Positions 33,189-41,240 of a DNA stretch of 64,000 bases are shown here, piece by piece (the first letter of the stretch is position 1; every line of letters begins with the position of its first letter). The position numbers and the translations under genes are program-made. Below the pieces are notes generated by a model, which was not told where the DNA came from, made no database searches, and saw only the letters and a program-made list of their open reading frames with translations. Source of the stretch: Propionispora vibrioides (lineage in GTDB: Bacteria > Bacillota > Negativicutes > Propionisporales > Propionisporaceae); assembly GCF_900110485.1 (NCBI RefSeq), contig NZ_FODY01000013.1, positions 1-64,000 of the forward strand. Direction: 5' to 3'.

Positions 33189-33881
33189 TTATTTGGTCTT
33201 TAACCGGTGTTCCACAAAGGCCACCAGGTGCGACAGCGGCACACTGATGATAAGATAGGCCAGAGCCAAAAAAGTATATGATTCAATAGTTAAAAAGGTT
33301 TGTGACGCGAAGGTCTGGGTGCGAAGCAGCAGTTCATTGACCGCCACGTAAGCCAGGAGCGACGTGTCTTTGACCATCATGACCAGATAATTGCCCAATG
33401 ATGGGATAATGCTCCGCAGGGCCTGGGGCATCACGATGCGGAACAGGGCCTGGTATTTGCCAAAGCCCAGCGCCAGGGCCGCTTCGGTCTGGCCGGGATC
33501 GACGGCAACGATGGCGGCCCGGATGACCTCGGACATATAACAGCCGTAATTGATACCCAGTCCCAGGATGCCGGCCGTCAGCGAGGCGATCTGTACATCC
33601 GTTTTATAGCCGAACAGACCGGCGATAAGGTTAAGCAGCAAAGGTACCACATAGTAGATATAGACAAGCTGCACCAGTAAGGGCGTTCCCCGGATAAGTT
33701 CCAGCAGCAAATACAAAAAACCTCTAATGATTTTAATGGATGAAAGCCTGCCGATAGCAATGATAAGTCCGATGAAAGTTGCCAGGATAAACCCCAGAAT
33801 TGTCGCCTGAATAACCACACCAAAACCATGTAACAGGGAAGGAATTAAAAGATCGGCTGCTTTAGCAAAGTGTAGTGGCAT
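33189..33881 (-). CDS. Amino-acid ABC transporter permease (HisM/GlnP type)
   Basis: A 230-residue inner-membrane permease with about five transmembrane segments and the polar-amino-acid family motifs: LLELIRGTPLLVQLVYIYYVVP near residues 65-90 and the EAA loop (EVIRAAIVAVDPGQTEAALALGFGKYQALFRIVMPQALR, about 117-155). It forms the channel of the importer. The start follows AAGGAGGGAGAAC. A MITE copy separates it from the ATPase gene, which could weaken cotranscription with that gene. Confidence 0.93.
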   Translation of the reverse strand: MPLHFAKAADLLIPSLLHGFGVVIQATILGFILATFIGLIIAIGRLSSIKIIRGFLYLLLELIRGTPLLVQLVYIYYVVPLLLNLIAGLFGYKTDVQIASLTAGILGLGINYGCYMSEVIRAAIVAVDPGQTEAALALGFGKYQALFRIVMPQALRSIIPSLGNYLVMMVKDTSLLAYVAVNELLLRTQTFASQTFLTIESYTFLALAYLIISVPLSHLVAFVEHRLKTK

Positions 33882-33896
33882 GTTCTCCCTCCTTAT

Positions 33897-34055
33897 GAAT
33901 CACTGATTTATTCGCACTGGGCGTCCTGACGGATCTTTTTCCGCCTGGTTGCGTCGGCAAAACCTTGAAACAACTTAATTATTCCTGTGGTTTTACTTCC
34001 TTACCAGGCAAAATCTTTTGTCATGCCGACAGGCTCATTTCTCAGCGGTTCCTTA
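33897..34055 (-). repeat. MITE-like element, diverged copy (C)
   Basis: Read on the minus strand it aligns with copies B and D along its length (GGAACCGCTGA ... ATGAGCCTGTCGG ... AAGGAAGTAAAACC ... CAAGGTTTTGC ... CAGGCGGAAAAAG ... TCAGTGATTC), with degraded ends. Its 3' boundary overlaps the TAA stop of the ABC ATPase gene, and it lies between that gene and the permease gene. Confidence 0.8.
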
Positions 34056-34772
34056 TAAAACTCTTGCCAGAAACTCTTGAGTCCGCTGGTGTTCCGGCCG
34101 GTTAAAGATTTTGGCCGGCGGCCCTTCCTCCACGATATAGCCTTTATCCATAAAAATGACACGATCGGCCACATCGCGGGCAAAGCCCATTTCGTGAGTA
34201 ACCACCACCATGGTCATCCCTTCGGCAGCCAATTGCTTCATGACTTCCAGCACATCGCCGACCAGTTCGGGGTCCAGCGCGGAAGTTGGTTCATCAAACA
34301 GCAGGAGCTTGGGTTTCATAGCCAGCGCGCGGGCAATGGCCACCCGCTGCTGCTGTCCGCCCGAAAGCTTAGCCGGATACTGATTGGCTTTATCGGCCAG
34401 GCCGACTTTGCGCAGCAGCTCCATAGCTATTTCTTCCGCTTCCGCTTTCTTTACTTTATTGACATGAATGGGAGCATAGGTTAAATTGTCCAGCACGGTT
34501 AGCATGGGGAAAAGATTAAACTTCTGGAACACCATGCCGACTTCTTTGCGGAGCTTTTTGCTGTCCAGATCGGCCTCAATCAGCGTTCCGCCATAATAGA
34601 TTTTTCCGCTTGTCGGCACTTCCAAAAGATTCAGACAGCGCAGAAAGGTACTCTTGCCGGAACCGGACGGTCCGATAATACAGACTACCTCGCCGGCCTT
34701 GATAAACAGGCTGATGCTTTTCAGTACTTCCAAATCGCCGAACTTTTTACCTAAATTGATTATGTTAAACAT
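34053..34772 (-). CDS. Amino-acid ABC transporter ATP-binding protein (GlnQ type)
   Basis: A 239-residue ATPase with Walker [10 protein letters not shown] (about 34-42), Q-loop VFQKFNLFP, signature [15 protein letters not shown], Walker [15 protein letters not shown] and switch histidine in VVTHEMGFA. It powers the importer with the permease and binding protein. It is the first gene of the set, after GAGGAGGAAGGGCT. The last codons and stop fall in or next to a MITE copy. Confidence 0.93.
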   Translation of the reverse strand: MFNIINLGKKFGDLEVLKSISLFIKAGEVVCIIGPSGSGKSTFLRCLNLLEVPTSGKIYYGGTLIEADLDSKKLRKEVGMVFQKFNLFPMLTVLDNLTYAPIHVNKVKKAEAEEIAMELLRKVGLADKANQYPAKLSGGQQQRVAIARALAMKPKLLLFDEPTSALDPELVGDVLEVMKQLAAEGMTMVVVTHEMGFARDVADRVIFMDKGYIVEEGPPAKIFNRPEHQRTQEFLARVL

Positions 34773-34853
34773 AGCCCTTCCTCCTCTATTCTATAATTTG
34801 GGAAGGCGCCTGCCGCTAAAAGCAACCAGACGCACCGGCTAAAAAACAAAAAA

Positions 34854-34885
34854 AGCAAAGCACTCTCAGATTAAGCGTCTTTGCT
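34854..34885 (-). promoter_or_regulatory. Possible attenuator hairpin before the ABC operon
   Basis: AGCAAAG pairs with CTTTGCT and is followed on the minus strand by TTTTTTTGTTTTTT. It sits about 80 bp upstream of the ATPase start codon. Confidence 0.55.
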
Positions 34886-34977
34886 TGATCGCCAGTAGGC
34901 AGTAGCCGCCGGGACGGTACGCCAACTGGCCGGTATTCACTTTTTTTACGGTAGTCTTTGCCGAAAGGATAACAAAA

Positions 34978-35026
34978 AAGATGCCTGGCAGAATAAGACA
35001 GTCTTTGTCTTATTTGTTAGCATCTT
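34978..35026 (-). terminator. Terminator-like hairpin in the leader region
   Basis: AAAGATGC and GCATCTTT form the outer stem, with AATAAGACA/TGTCTTATT inside; TTTTTTG follows on the minus strand. It lies 86 bp beyond the kimA terminator, so it may belong to the leader of the ABC operon. Confidence 0.6.
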
Positions 35027-35111
35027 TGCTCAATTTTTTCGGTTGTATTTACTTTTATCTCATTATAGCAGAGCCGTCAAGCACTGTCCAGGGACAAAAA
35101 TAACAATATAT

Positions 35112-35150
35112 ATGGCCTGCATTTGTGCAAACAACACAAATGCAGGCCAT
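35112..35150 (-). terminator. Intrinsic terminator of kimA
   Basis: A 16-bp perfect stem (ATGGCCTGCATTTGTG) with a 7-nt loop lies 4 bp after the stop codon and continues into ATATATTGTTATTTTT on the minus strand. Confidence 0.9.
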
Positions 35151-35153
35151 TCA

Positions 35154-37001
35154 TCACTCCTTCAACTGATACGGCACCGTAGTGACAATGACATTTTCCT
35201 TGAGAATCAGCGTAGTCCGCAGAATCCAGCCTGTTTGGTTGTGCAGCAGGCGGTGCCACCATTTGGGAGTTTCAAATTCCGGGATAACCACCGTAATATA
35301 GTCATTGCTGGCTTTTTTCTGGACAATGTTTTCGATGTACTCCAGCAGCGGGTTCATCAGCAGCCGGTAAGGCGACCGCAGGATGACCAGCCGGACCCCC
35401 AGATTCCATTTGTCCCAGTTCTGCCTGATCTTTTCCTCCGACGCTTCGGTACTCGCCACATGAACCGCCAGCACATTATCACCGATCAGCTTGGCGTATT
35501 TCAAGGTTTGAAACACCACCCGCGTCGGCGTGGAAACCGGCACAATGACGATATGCTTACCGGCCGTCGATAAAGAATTCCCCTCACAAATCAATTCCTC
35601 CGGCACCCGCAGCTGTTCGGCGATGCTGTCATAATGACCGCGAATTTTCTTAAAGATAAATACAATAAAGGGAATAAACAATAAAATAATCCAGGCGCCG
35701 TGCACAAACTTAGTCACCGTAATAATCAGCACGACAATGCCGGTCGTGACCCCGCCAACGCCGTTCATCCAGGCCCGCAGGACCCAGCCGGGCTGGCGTT
35801 CCCTTTTCCAGTACACCACCATACTGGTCTGGGCGATGGTAAAGGAAATAAACACGCCAATGGCATACAACGAGATCAAGTGGTCAATCTGCCCCTGGAA
35901 GGCGACAATCAGCAGCGCGGCCATAAAGGTAAGCAATACAATGCCGTTGGAGTAAGTCAGCCGCTCACCCCGGGTGGCCAGATAGCGGGGCATATAGCCG
36001 TCCCTGGCGATGATGGACAGCAGGATGGGCAGTCCGTTATAGGCCGTATTGCCGGCCAGATACAACACCAGCATGGTACTAAGCTGAATGTACAGATAGA
36101 TACCGTCCCGGCCGAACACTTTCTCGGCAAGCTGCGACAAAGCCGTCACCTCATGGTGCGGCACGATATGATAGTGCATGATCAGGAAGGTAATGCCGAT
36201 GAACATAACCCCGAGAATACCGGCCATCCAGTACGTAGTGATGGTGGCGTTACGGGCCTCCGGCTTCCGGAACATCGGCACGCTGTCGGCAATCGCCTCG
36301 ATACCGGTCATTGAGCTGCAGCCGTTGGCAAAGGCACGCAGAATCAAAAACAGCATGGCCCAGTCCAGCGGCTGCTTGGCCAGCGCGTCAGGATGGATGA
36401 GATAGGGAGCATCAAACAGCGCTTTGTAGCAGCCCGCTCCCAGCAGGGCCAGCACGCCGAACAAAAAAGCATAGGTAGGGATAACAAAGGCATTGGACGA
36501 TTCCCTGACACCGCGCAAATTGACGACCATTAAAATAACGAATAAAACAAATAAATCAATAAAGACCTTGTGTTGCAATAAGGGGGGGTACGCCGAAGTA
36601 ATCGCCGCCGTGCCCGCCGAGACACTAACCGCCGCGGTCAGCACATAGTCGGCAAACACCGAGCCGGCGGCAACCAGGGCCGGCAATTCACCTAAATTCT
36701 TTTTGGCGATAGCATAAGCACCGCCGCCTTCCGGATTGGCTTTCGCCACCTGAACATAGGACAGGGCGATGATGGCAAGTAAAAGTAATATGGTCAGGGC
36801 CACCGGCGCCATATAACCGTAGGCGATGATACCGGGAACGGTAATCAGTGTAATCATGATCTGTTCAGGGCCGTAAGCCACTGACGATAAGGCATCGGAA
36901 GAAAAAATAGATAAGGCCTTCCATTTGGGCAGGCGCTCGTGGGCCAGCTCGTTGTTGTGCAGCGGCTTGCCGATCAGCAAGCGCCGAATCACGCTCATCA
37001 T
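35154..37001 (-). CDS. kimA: KimA-type potassium importer (APC superfamily)
   Basis: About 615 residues from ATG 37001; the open frame to 37097 lacks a good start. The N-terminal LPKWKALSIFSSDALSSVAYGPEQIM and AKANPEGGGAYAIAKKNLGE segments are typical of KimA (formerly YdaO of B. subtilis), a high-affinity proton-potassium symporter. About twelve membrane segments (residues ~35-445) are followed by a cytoplasmic C-terminal domain of ~150 residues (GKHIVIVPVSTPTRVVFQTLKYAKLIGDNVLAVHV) that in KimA binds regulatory nucleotide. A divergence from potassium to other amino-acid-type substrates cannot be excluded. It is a single-gene unit. Potassium sensing is also represented by kdpDE at the right end of the window. 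Confidence 0.85.
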   Translation of the reverse strand: MMSVIRRLLIGKPLHNNELAHERLPKWKALSIFSSDALSSVAYGPEQIMITLITVPGIIAYGYMAPVALTILLLLAIIALSYVQVAKANPEGGGAYAIAKKNLGELPALVAAGSVFADYVLTAAVSVSAGTAAITSAYPPLLQHKVFIDLFVLFVILMVVNLRGVRESSNAFVIPTYAFLFGVLALLGAGCYKALFDAPYLIHPDALAKQPLDWAMLFLILRAFANGCSSMTGIEAIADSVPMFRKPEARNATITTYWMAGILGVMFIGITFLIMHYHIVPHHEVTALSQLAEKVFGRDGIYLYIQLSTMLVLYLAGNTAYNGLPILLSIIARDGYMPRYLATRGERLTYSNGIVLLTFMAALLIVAFQGQIDHLISLYAIGVFISFTIAQTSMVVYWKRERQPGWVLRAWMNGVGGVTTGIVVLIITVTKFVHGAWIILLFIPFIVFIFKKIRGHYDSIAEQLRVPEELICEGNSLSTAGKHIVIVPVSTPTRVVFQTLKYAKLIGDNVLAVHVASTEASEEKIRQNWDKWNLGVRLVILRSPYRLLMNPLLEYIENIVQKKASNDYITVVIPEFETPKWWHRLLHNQTGWILRTTLILKENVIVTTVPYQLKE

Positions 37002-37189
37002 AACAGTGTTAGTACATCCTTTCTGCTTTCGAATCCTATGTAGTATATGTGGTTTAGGGAAAAGATACCCCTGGTACTCTGCGTCACCTAAATACACGGA
37101 CTTGCAACCTTATAATGATTTAAGTGATCCAGGATATTAGCGGCCCACCAAGTCTGAAATTACAATTACTTCACGGACCTTTTCCCGCA

Positions 37190-37250
37190 AGGTTTCGTTG
37201 TCGTCGGCTTACCTATATCCGCTAGGCGCGCCTCTTTCGCCTTGCCTTAC
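37190..37250 (-). repeat. Interspersed repeat segment, copy 1
   Basis: On the minus strand AAGGCAAGGCGAAAGAGGC is followed by TAGCGGATATAGGTAAGCCG and ACGACAACGAAA. Copy 2 at 45581-45640 has the parallel order GGAGAAGGAGGC, TACCGGAAGTATGCTAAGTG, ACGACAGCGAAG. The two share about two thirds of positions over 32 bp. Confidence 0.45.
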
Positions 37251-37363
37251 AAAAAAATCTCCATAAGTTCAATTTGCACTTTCAAAGCCCGCGGACCACT
37301 AATCACAGATTAGATCATATCATCCGCCGGGATGCTTGTCCAGACGGCAGCAAATAATAAAAA

Positions 37364-37404
37364 AAACGCCCCGTACGCTGTCCGTCACCGGTCGCCGGGC
37401 GTTT
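37364..37404 (-). terminator. Intrinsic terminator of the HAD gene
   Basis: AAACGCCCGGCGACCGG... pairs with ...GGGGCGTTT and is followed by TTTTTATTATT on the minus strand, 33 bp after the stop. Confidence 0.85.
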
Positions 37405-37436
37405 AGTCATTCTCGTTCCCTTCTTACCACTGTTAC

Positions 37437-38093
37437 TTATTCTACCATAGGTATAACTTCTTCCAAACTGTTCAGCGAAGCACAAGTAAGCGCTACGATA
37501 GCCTCGCCCGGATCAACGATATCTTTGACAAAAATACAGTCTATTTCAGCGCCGCTTGCTGCCTTAATGCCATTGATCGAATCTTCCAATACGACAGCTT
37601 CCCGCGCTGCATAGCCACTCATAGCCAACACCTTTCTGTAGATCTCCGGGTGGGGCTTACCATGACAGATTTCATCGCCACACAAAAAATAATCAAACTT
37701 TGAATAAACCTTGGCTGCTTTCAGCAATTTTTCCATACTGGCTCGCGGACTTGATGTGGCCACCGCTTTCTTTCGCCCTTTTCGTGTCAATAGGTCTAAC
37801 AAATCTCCCAGTCCCGGCTTGATAGGCACACCTTCTTTAGCGATAATAGCGTCACTCTCAATTTTATATTGCTGCAAATAATAAGAGAATGGAAAATCCG
37901 GACCAAATTCTGCAAAATACTTATCTTGCAGCGTATGATCCGGTGAACCGATTAATGTTTTATAAAACTCAAAATTCAGTTGATAGCTATCCACTGCCAA
38001 TAGTCTTTTCCAGGCTTGATAGTAAATCCATTCGGTATTGAACATTAATCCGTCCATATCAAAAATGAAGAGCTTTTTTGCCTGTAACTCCAA
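37437..38093 (-). CDS. HAD-superfamily phosphatase
   Basis: A sugar-phosphatase-type HAD hydrolase of about 218 residues. The start proposed is TTG 38093, 8 nt after GGGGAG, because the conserved motif I (FIFDMDGLMFNTE) then begins near residue 8; the 25 residues encoded further upstream do not fit the family. Motif II (VATSSPRASMEKLL) and motif III/IV (KPHPEIYRKV ... VVLEDSINGIKAA) are intact, with a helical cap domain between. The family includes beta-phosphoglucomutase and phosphoglycolate-type phosphatases. It lies upstream-to-downstream next to the mtl-hxl operon but is separated by a MITE copy and may be independent. Confidence 0.83.
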   Translation of the reverse strand: MELQAKKLFIFDMDGLMFNTEWIYYQAWKRLLAVDSYQLNFEFYKTLIGSPDHTLQDKYFAEFGPDFPFSYYLQQYKIESDAIIAKEGVPIKPGLGDLLDLLTRKGRKKAVATSSPRASMEKLLKAAKVYSKFDYFLCGDEICHGKPHPEIYRKVLAMSGYAAREAVVLEDSINGIKAASGAEIDCIFVKDIVDPGEAIVALTCASLNSLEEVIPMVE

Positions 38094-38231
38094 TATATAA
38101 CTCCCCGCTCCCCTAGCAAATACTTCCGTCTCAGCCACACATAAAACCCGTCTCATGCTAACCAGCAACTGTAACAGCTAGCCGGATTTGCATACATTGT
38201 AGAATTAAGCGACAACGCGGCAAATCCAGTT

Positions 38232-38397
38232 AGGTAACCGCTGATTAAATGAACCTATTGGCCTGGCGAGAGATTTTTTCGTCTGGCAAGGAAGTAAAGC
38301 CGCAGGAATAGCGGACCCTATTTCAAGGTTTTGCTAACGCAGTCAGGCGGAAAAAACTCCGTCAGGACGCGCAGCGTGAATTAATCAGTGGTTACCT
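38232..38397 (+). repeat. MITE-like element, full copy (D)
   Basis: 166 bp with ends AGGTAACCGCTGATTAA and TTAATCAGTGGTTACCT (one mismatch between the inverted ends), directly flanked by T and A so that the palindrome extends to TAGG...CCTA. It fills most of the gap between the HAD gene and the hexuloisomerase gene. Confidence 0.87.
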
Positions 38398-38408
38398 AGC
38401 TCTAGCTA

Positions 38409-38972
38409 TTACTCTAAATTCGCATGCCTTGCGTACATCTGCTCATACGACTGTTTTACAACCTTGTTTACTTCAATAATTATGCTGTCATAAATCAACC
38501 AGCTTAATTGCTCAAAGGAAGAACCCAGCGGTTGAAGGGAAGATTGTTTCCCTGTTTCACTGCCGCATTTTGCAGTAACTCCAGGAATTTTGATAATTGC
38601 ATCTGCCATTGAGCCAATAGTATGGTCGGGGAAAATAGTTAATGTAGCTATTTTGGCTCCCTGGGAACTTGCCTTTTTCGCCATGGTAACAAGGCTTGCC
38701 GTTTCCCCTGAGCCTGAACCGATAATTAAGAGATCCGCTTCCTGAATAGAAGGCGTGGTAGGCTCCCCTACAAAATAGACAGTTAACCCTAAGTGCATCA
38801 ATCTATTGGAAAATGCTCTTGCTGCAAAGCCTGATCGCCCTGCTCCGGCAATAAATACCCGTTTTGCCTCTACTATTAATTTTACGACAGATTGGATCTC
38901 ATCCTCATCTGTCAGCTTGGAATCAGCTGCCAGTTCACCAATGATGGTCAGTAGTGTTGTGCATTCTTTCAT
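38409..38972 (-). CDS. hxlB: 6-phospho-3-hexuloisomerase (SIS domain)
   Basis: A 187-residue SIS-domain isomerase from ATG 38972 (AAGGAG, 9 nt; GTG 38981 is an alternative). It interconverts D-arabino-3-hexulose 6-phosphate and fructose 6-phosphate. Family features are RVFIAGAGRSGFAARAFSNRLMHLG (about 33-57), EPTTPSIQEADLLIIGSGSGETASL (about 65-90) and the C-terminal ..QPLGSSFEQLSWLIYDSI. It lies 15 bp behind the hexulose-6-phosphate synthase gene, the usual partner. Together they form the ribulose monophosphate pair. Confidence 0.92.
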   Translation of the reverse strand: MKECTTLLTIIGELAADSKLTDEDEIQSVVKLIVEAKRVFIAGAGRSGFAARAFSNRLMHLGLTVYFVGEPTTPSIQEADLLIIGSGSGETASLVTMAKKASSQGAKIATLTIFPDHTIGSMADAIIKIPGVTAKCGSETGKQSSLQPLGSSFEQLSWLIYDSIIIEVNKVVKQSYEQMYARHANLE

Positions 38973-38987
38973 TTGTTCCACTCCTTC

Positions 38988-39617
38988 TTATTTCATAATA
39001 GCCTGTTTAATTAATTTTGCTTCTTCTACCGGATTTGCTGCGTTGCCGATTGCTGAACCAACAATGACGATATCCGGTTTTAGAGCAACATACAGATCAA
39101 TTGTTTTACTGTTAATTCCACCGGCAACTGAAATTTTAACCGTCTTGGCATGCTCCACCATTACTTTTAGATCTTCAATAGGTTTACGCCCGGCAGCCTG
39201 TTGATCAGCACCTGTATGCACGGCTAGAACATGTGCATTAATAGCTTCCATTTCATGAATTCTTTTAGGCAAATCTTGTACACAAATCATGTCAACGACA
39301 ACTTGTTTACCATATTTTTCAGCGGCCTTTATGCAACCTTTTGCCGTCAAAATATCGGTTACTCCCAGTACTGTAATATAATCGGCTCCGGCATCGAAGG
39401 CCAATTCAGATTCATAAAATCCACCGTCCATAATTTTCAGATCGGCCAGGATCTCTTTTTCGGGAAAATATTTTTTAAATTCCCGCACTGCCCGCATACC
39501 TTCATCAATGACAAACGGGGTACCGATTTCAATAATATCTACATATTCGGCTACTTTTTCCGTAAAAAGCAACGCATCAACTAAGCGTTTTTCATCTAAT
39601 GCTAACTGTAACTTCAT
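38988..39617 (-). CDS. hxlA: 3-hexulose-6-phosphate synthase
   Basis: A 209-residue enzyme of the orotidine-monophosphate-decarboxylase fold that condenses formaldehyde with ribulose 5-phosphate to D-arabino-3-hexulose 6-phosphate, reversibly. The metal and substrate motif DLKIMD (Asp59, Lys61, Asp64), ITVLGVTD and AVHTGADQQAAG are those of the synthase rather than the related 3-keto-L-gulonate-6-phosphate decarboxylase. The start ATG follows GGGAGGGAAACGAC. It is placed 15 bp after mtlD in the mannitol operon, an unusual location. There it could turn fructose 6-phosphate into ribulose 5-phosphate with release of formaldehyde, or detoxify formaldehyde. Confidence 0.92.
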   Translation of the reverse strand: MKLQLALDEKRLVDALLFTEKVAEYVDIIEIGTPFVIDEGMRAVREFKKYFPEKEILADLKIMDGGFYESELAFDAGADYITVLGVTDILTAKGCIKAAEKYGKQVVVDMICVQDLPKRIHEMEAINAHVLAVHTGADQQAAGRKPIEDLKVMVEHAKTVKISVAGGINSKTIDLYVALKPDIVIVGSAIGNAANPVEEAKLIKQAIMK

Positions 39618-39632
39618 GTCGTTTCCCTCCCA

Positions 39633-40808
39633 TTACTTACGATGAATATTTTTAATTGCGGCCAATTCATTATATCTGGATAAAATAACATGAAACATTT
39701 TTGATTCTGGCTGAATACCGGTGAAGGTCTCAATCGCTTTGGCCACACCATGAGACTCTACATAACTTTTTAATTCCACGCACTGCGGATCTTCCGCATT
39801 GTCCACAAATAGCAATGCTGCGGCAATCCCCTTCAACAGATTTGTATTATCACAGCCAAACTCCTCACACTGTACGCAAGGACCGGTCAATCGATCGGCC
39901 AGTGCCAGCTTACGGATCGGTGAGCGCGATACACGGTTAATCGTATCGGTAATCCCCGGAGTTTTAAAACGGCCGATAGCAAAGTCGATATAGTCTTCCA
40001 GCTCCTGTGCCTTAAAGCCATATTTTTTCACTAATAATCCAGCCGATTCTTGCATAGTTTTGCGGACTTCTTTAACCAGCTCTTCATTATGGAATACATC
40101 CTGGATAATATCGTAGCCATATAGATGACCTAGATAACCGGCCCATGCATGCCCGCAATTGATAATATAGAGTTTGCGTTCTAAAAATTTCTGCAGATTA
40201 TCGGTATATTCGCCACCCTTAATTGGCTCACTCCCCGGCTCAAGCAGCTTGTTTTGCTCAATAACGAGTTCAAAATCCGTCCCGATATCCACTGCTTTTT
40301 TCCCATCACGTACCGAGTCGAACACCATGCGATCGACAGCCGTATTCGGGTAACAACCAATCGACTCAAGTTCACTCATATTAATATCCACCGGGCAATC
40401 GGCCATTGCCTTTTTCAAAATATCGGTATTAAACATAGCATTTTCACAAGCTAACACGTTAACCTTTCCCTTACCGGCCGCTAAGCGAGCCTTGAGCCCC
40501 TTCGCCAAAGTCGGCGCAATTTTAGGCAGGTTATCGGCCCACACGGAGGTCGTAATCATATCGGCTTCCACAATTTCCTGAATAACTTCAACCTCTTGGG
40601 TGATCGGCGAAAGGGCCGTTACCTGATCAATCGTTTTTTTCGCGTATCCTTCATTAATTAAATACACATCATAGCTTTTTTCGGCATTTAGCTGTTTCAC
40701 CAGTTCGTCATTCACTTCGACAAAGGTAATCGCAAAGCCGGAATTATGCAGCAATTCGCCAATAAAACCCCGGCCGATATTGCCCGCTCCAAAATGTACT
40801 GCTTTCAT
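39633..40808 (-). CDS. mtlD: Mannitol-1-phosphate 5-dehydrogenase
   Basis: A 391-residue NAD-dependent dehydrogenase (typical length ~382) that oxidises mannitol 1-phosphate to fructose 6-phosphate in the cytoplasm. The N-terminal nucleotide-binding loop reads HFGAGNIGRGFIGELL and the family segments NCGHAWAGYLGHLYGY and RFKTPGITDTINRVSRSPIRKLA are clear. It begins right after mtlF (the mtlF stop ends one base before) with AGGAGTTGTCATAG as ribosome binding site. It completes the PTS-mannitol pathway. Confidence 0.95.
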   Translation of the reverse strand: MKAVHFGAGNIGRGFIGELLHNSGFAITFVEVNDELVKQLNAEKSYDVYLINEGYAKKTIDQVTALSPITQEVEVIQEIVEADMITTSVWADNLPKIAPTLAKGLKARLAAGKGKVNVLACENAMFNTDILKKAMADCPVDINMSELESIGCYPNTAVDRMVFDSVRDGKKAVDIGTDFELVIEQNKLLEPGSEPIKGGEYTDNLQKFLERKLYIINCGHAWAGYLGHLYGYDIIQDVFHNEELVKEVRKTMQESAGLLVKKYGFKAQELEDYIDFAIGRFKTPGITDTINRVSRSPIRKLALADRLTGPCVQCEEFGCDNTNLLKGIAAALLFVDNAEDPQCVELKSYVESHGVAKAIETFTGIQPESKMFHVILSRYNELAAIKNIHRK

Positions 40809-41240
40809 CTATGACAACTCCTTAAAGATTGATAATATTTCTTGCTTGGTTTGAGCCTGTACTAATTTTTCAATGTTTTCTTCTTCCGTGCAGACCATCG
40901 CAATTTTCCCTAATATCTCCAGGTGCTCATTGTCTTTCCCGGCGATACCGATAATCAGACGGGCCACGCCACCTTCAAATTCAACACCTTGCGGTACTTG
41001 TACAAAGGAAATCCCTGAATTTTCAATGCGGTTCTTCGATTCCGATAAACCATGGGGAATCGCTACCGAATTACCAATATAGGTACTGACCGCTTTTTCC
41101 CGGGCCAGCATATCGTCGATATAATCAGCGTCCACATAAGCGTTATCCACTAAAATCTGTCCTGCAGCCCGAATAGCCTCCTCCTTATTGCTAAACACAG
41201 CCTGGAGGCGAATATTTCGTTCATCAAAAATAGTTTTCAT
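40809..41240 (-). CDS. mtlF: Mannitol-specific PTS EIIA component
   Basis: A 143-residue EIIA phosphocarrier. Starting at ATG 41240 (spacing 9 nt from AAAGGG) places the active-site histidine at His63 in VAIPHGLSES, equivalent to His65 of characterised EIIA-Mtl proteins. It receives phosphate from HPr and donates it to the EIIB domain of MtlA. The start overlaps the end of mtlR by 17 bp, which implies translational coupling. Two further in-frame start codons lie upstream (41246, 41270). Confidence 0.92.
   Translation of the reverse strand: MKTIFDERNIRLQAVFSNKEEAIRAAGQILVDNAYVDADYIDDMLAREKAVSTYIGNSVAIPHGLSESKNRIENSGISFVQVPQGVEFEGGVARLIIGIAGKDNEHLEILGKIAMVCTEEENIEKLVQAQTKQEILSIFKELS

Larger units (their letters stand above)
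34773..35153 (-). other. Structured leader between kimA and the ABC operon
   Basis: The 381-bp gap contains the kimA terminator (35112-35150), a second terminator-like hairpin (34978-35026), an intervening segment with the pairing CCAGT...ACTGG, and a third hairpin with a T-rich tail (34854-34885) about 80 bp before the ATPase start. The arrangement resembles an aptamer-plus-terminator leader, but it matches no riboswitch consensus I can recall. Confidence 0.5.
37002..37436 (-). other. Long kimA upstream region with interspersed repeat
   Basis: The 435-bp gap holds the terminator of the HAD gene (37364-37404) and about 330 bp of kimA upstream sequence. That sequence contains an interspersed repeat segment (about 37190-37250) also found at 45581-45640. 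The sequence TTTAGGTGACGCAGAGTACC close to the gene looks structured, but it fits neither the ydaO nor the M-box consensus as I recall them. Confidence 0.45.

Noticed and set aside
34773-35026. T-box, cobalamin or c-di-GMP leader before the ABC operon
   Set aside because: Fragments such as GGCGTACCGTCCC or CTACTGCC look suggestive, but the required conserved blocks are missing or out of order.
35700-36314. 204-codon frame on the plus strand
   Set aside because: Antisense to kimA; composition is rich in His/Gly/Gln as in other shadows.
37002-37330. c-di-AMP (ydaO) or magnesium (M-box) riboswitch before kimA
   Set aside because: A short stretch TTTAGGTGACGCAGAGTACC recalls the start of M-box RNAs, but the rest does not follow either consensus.
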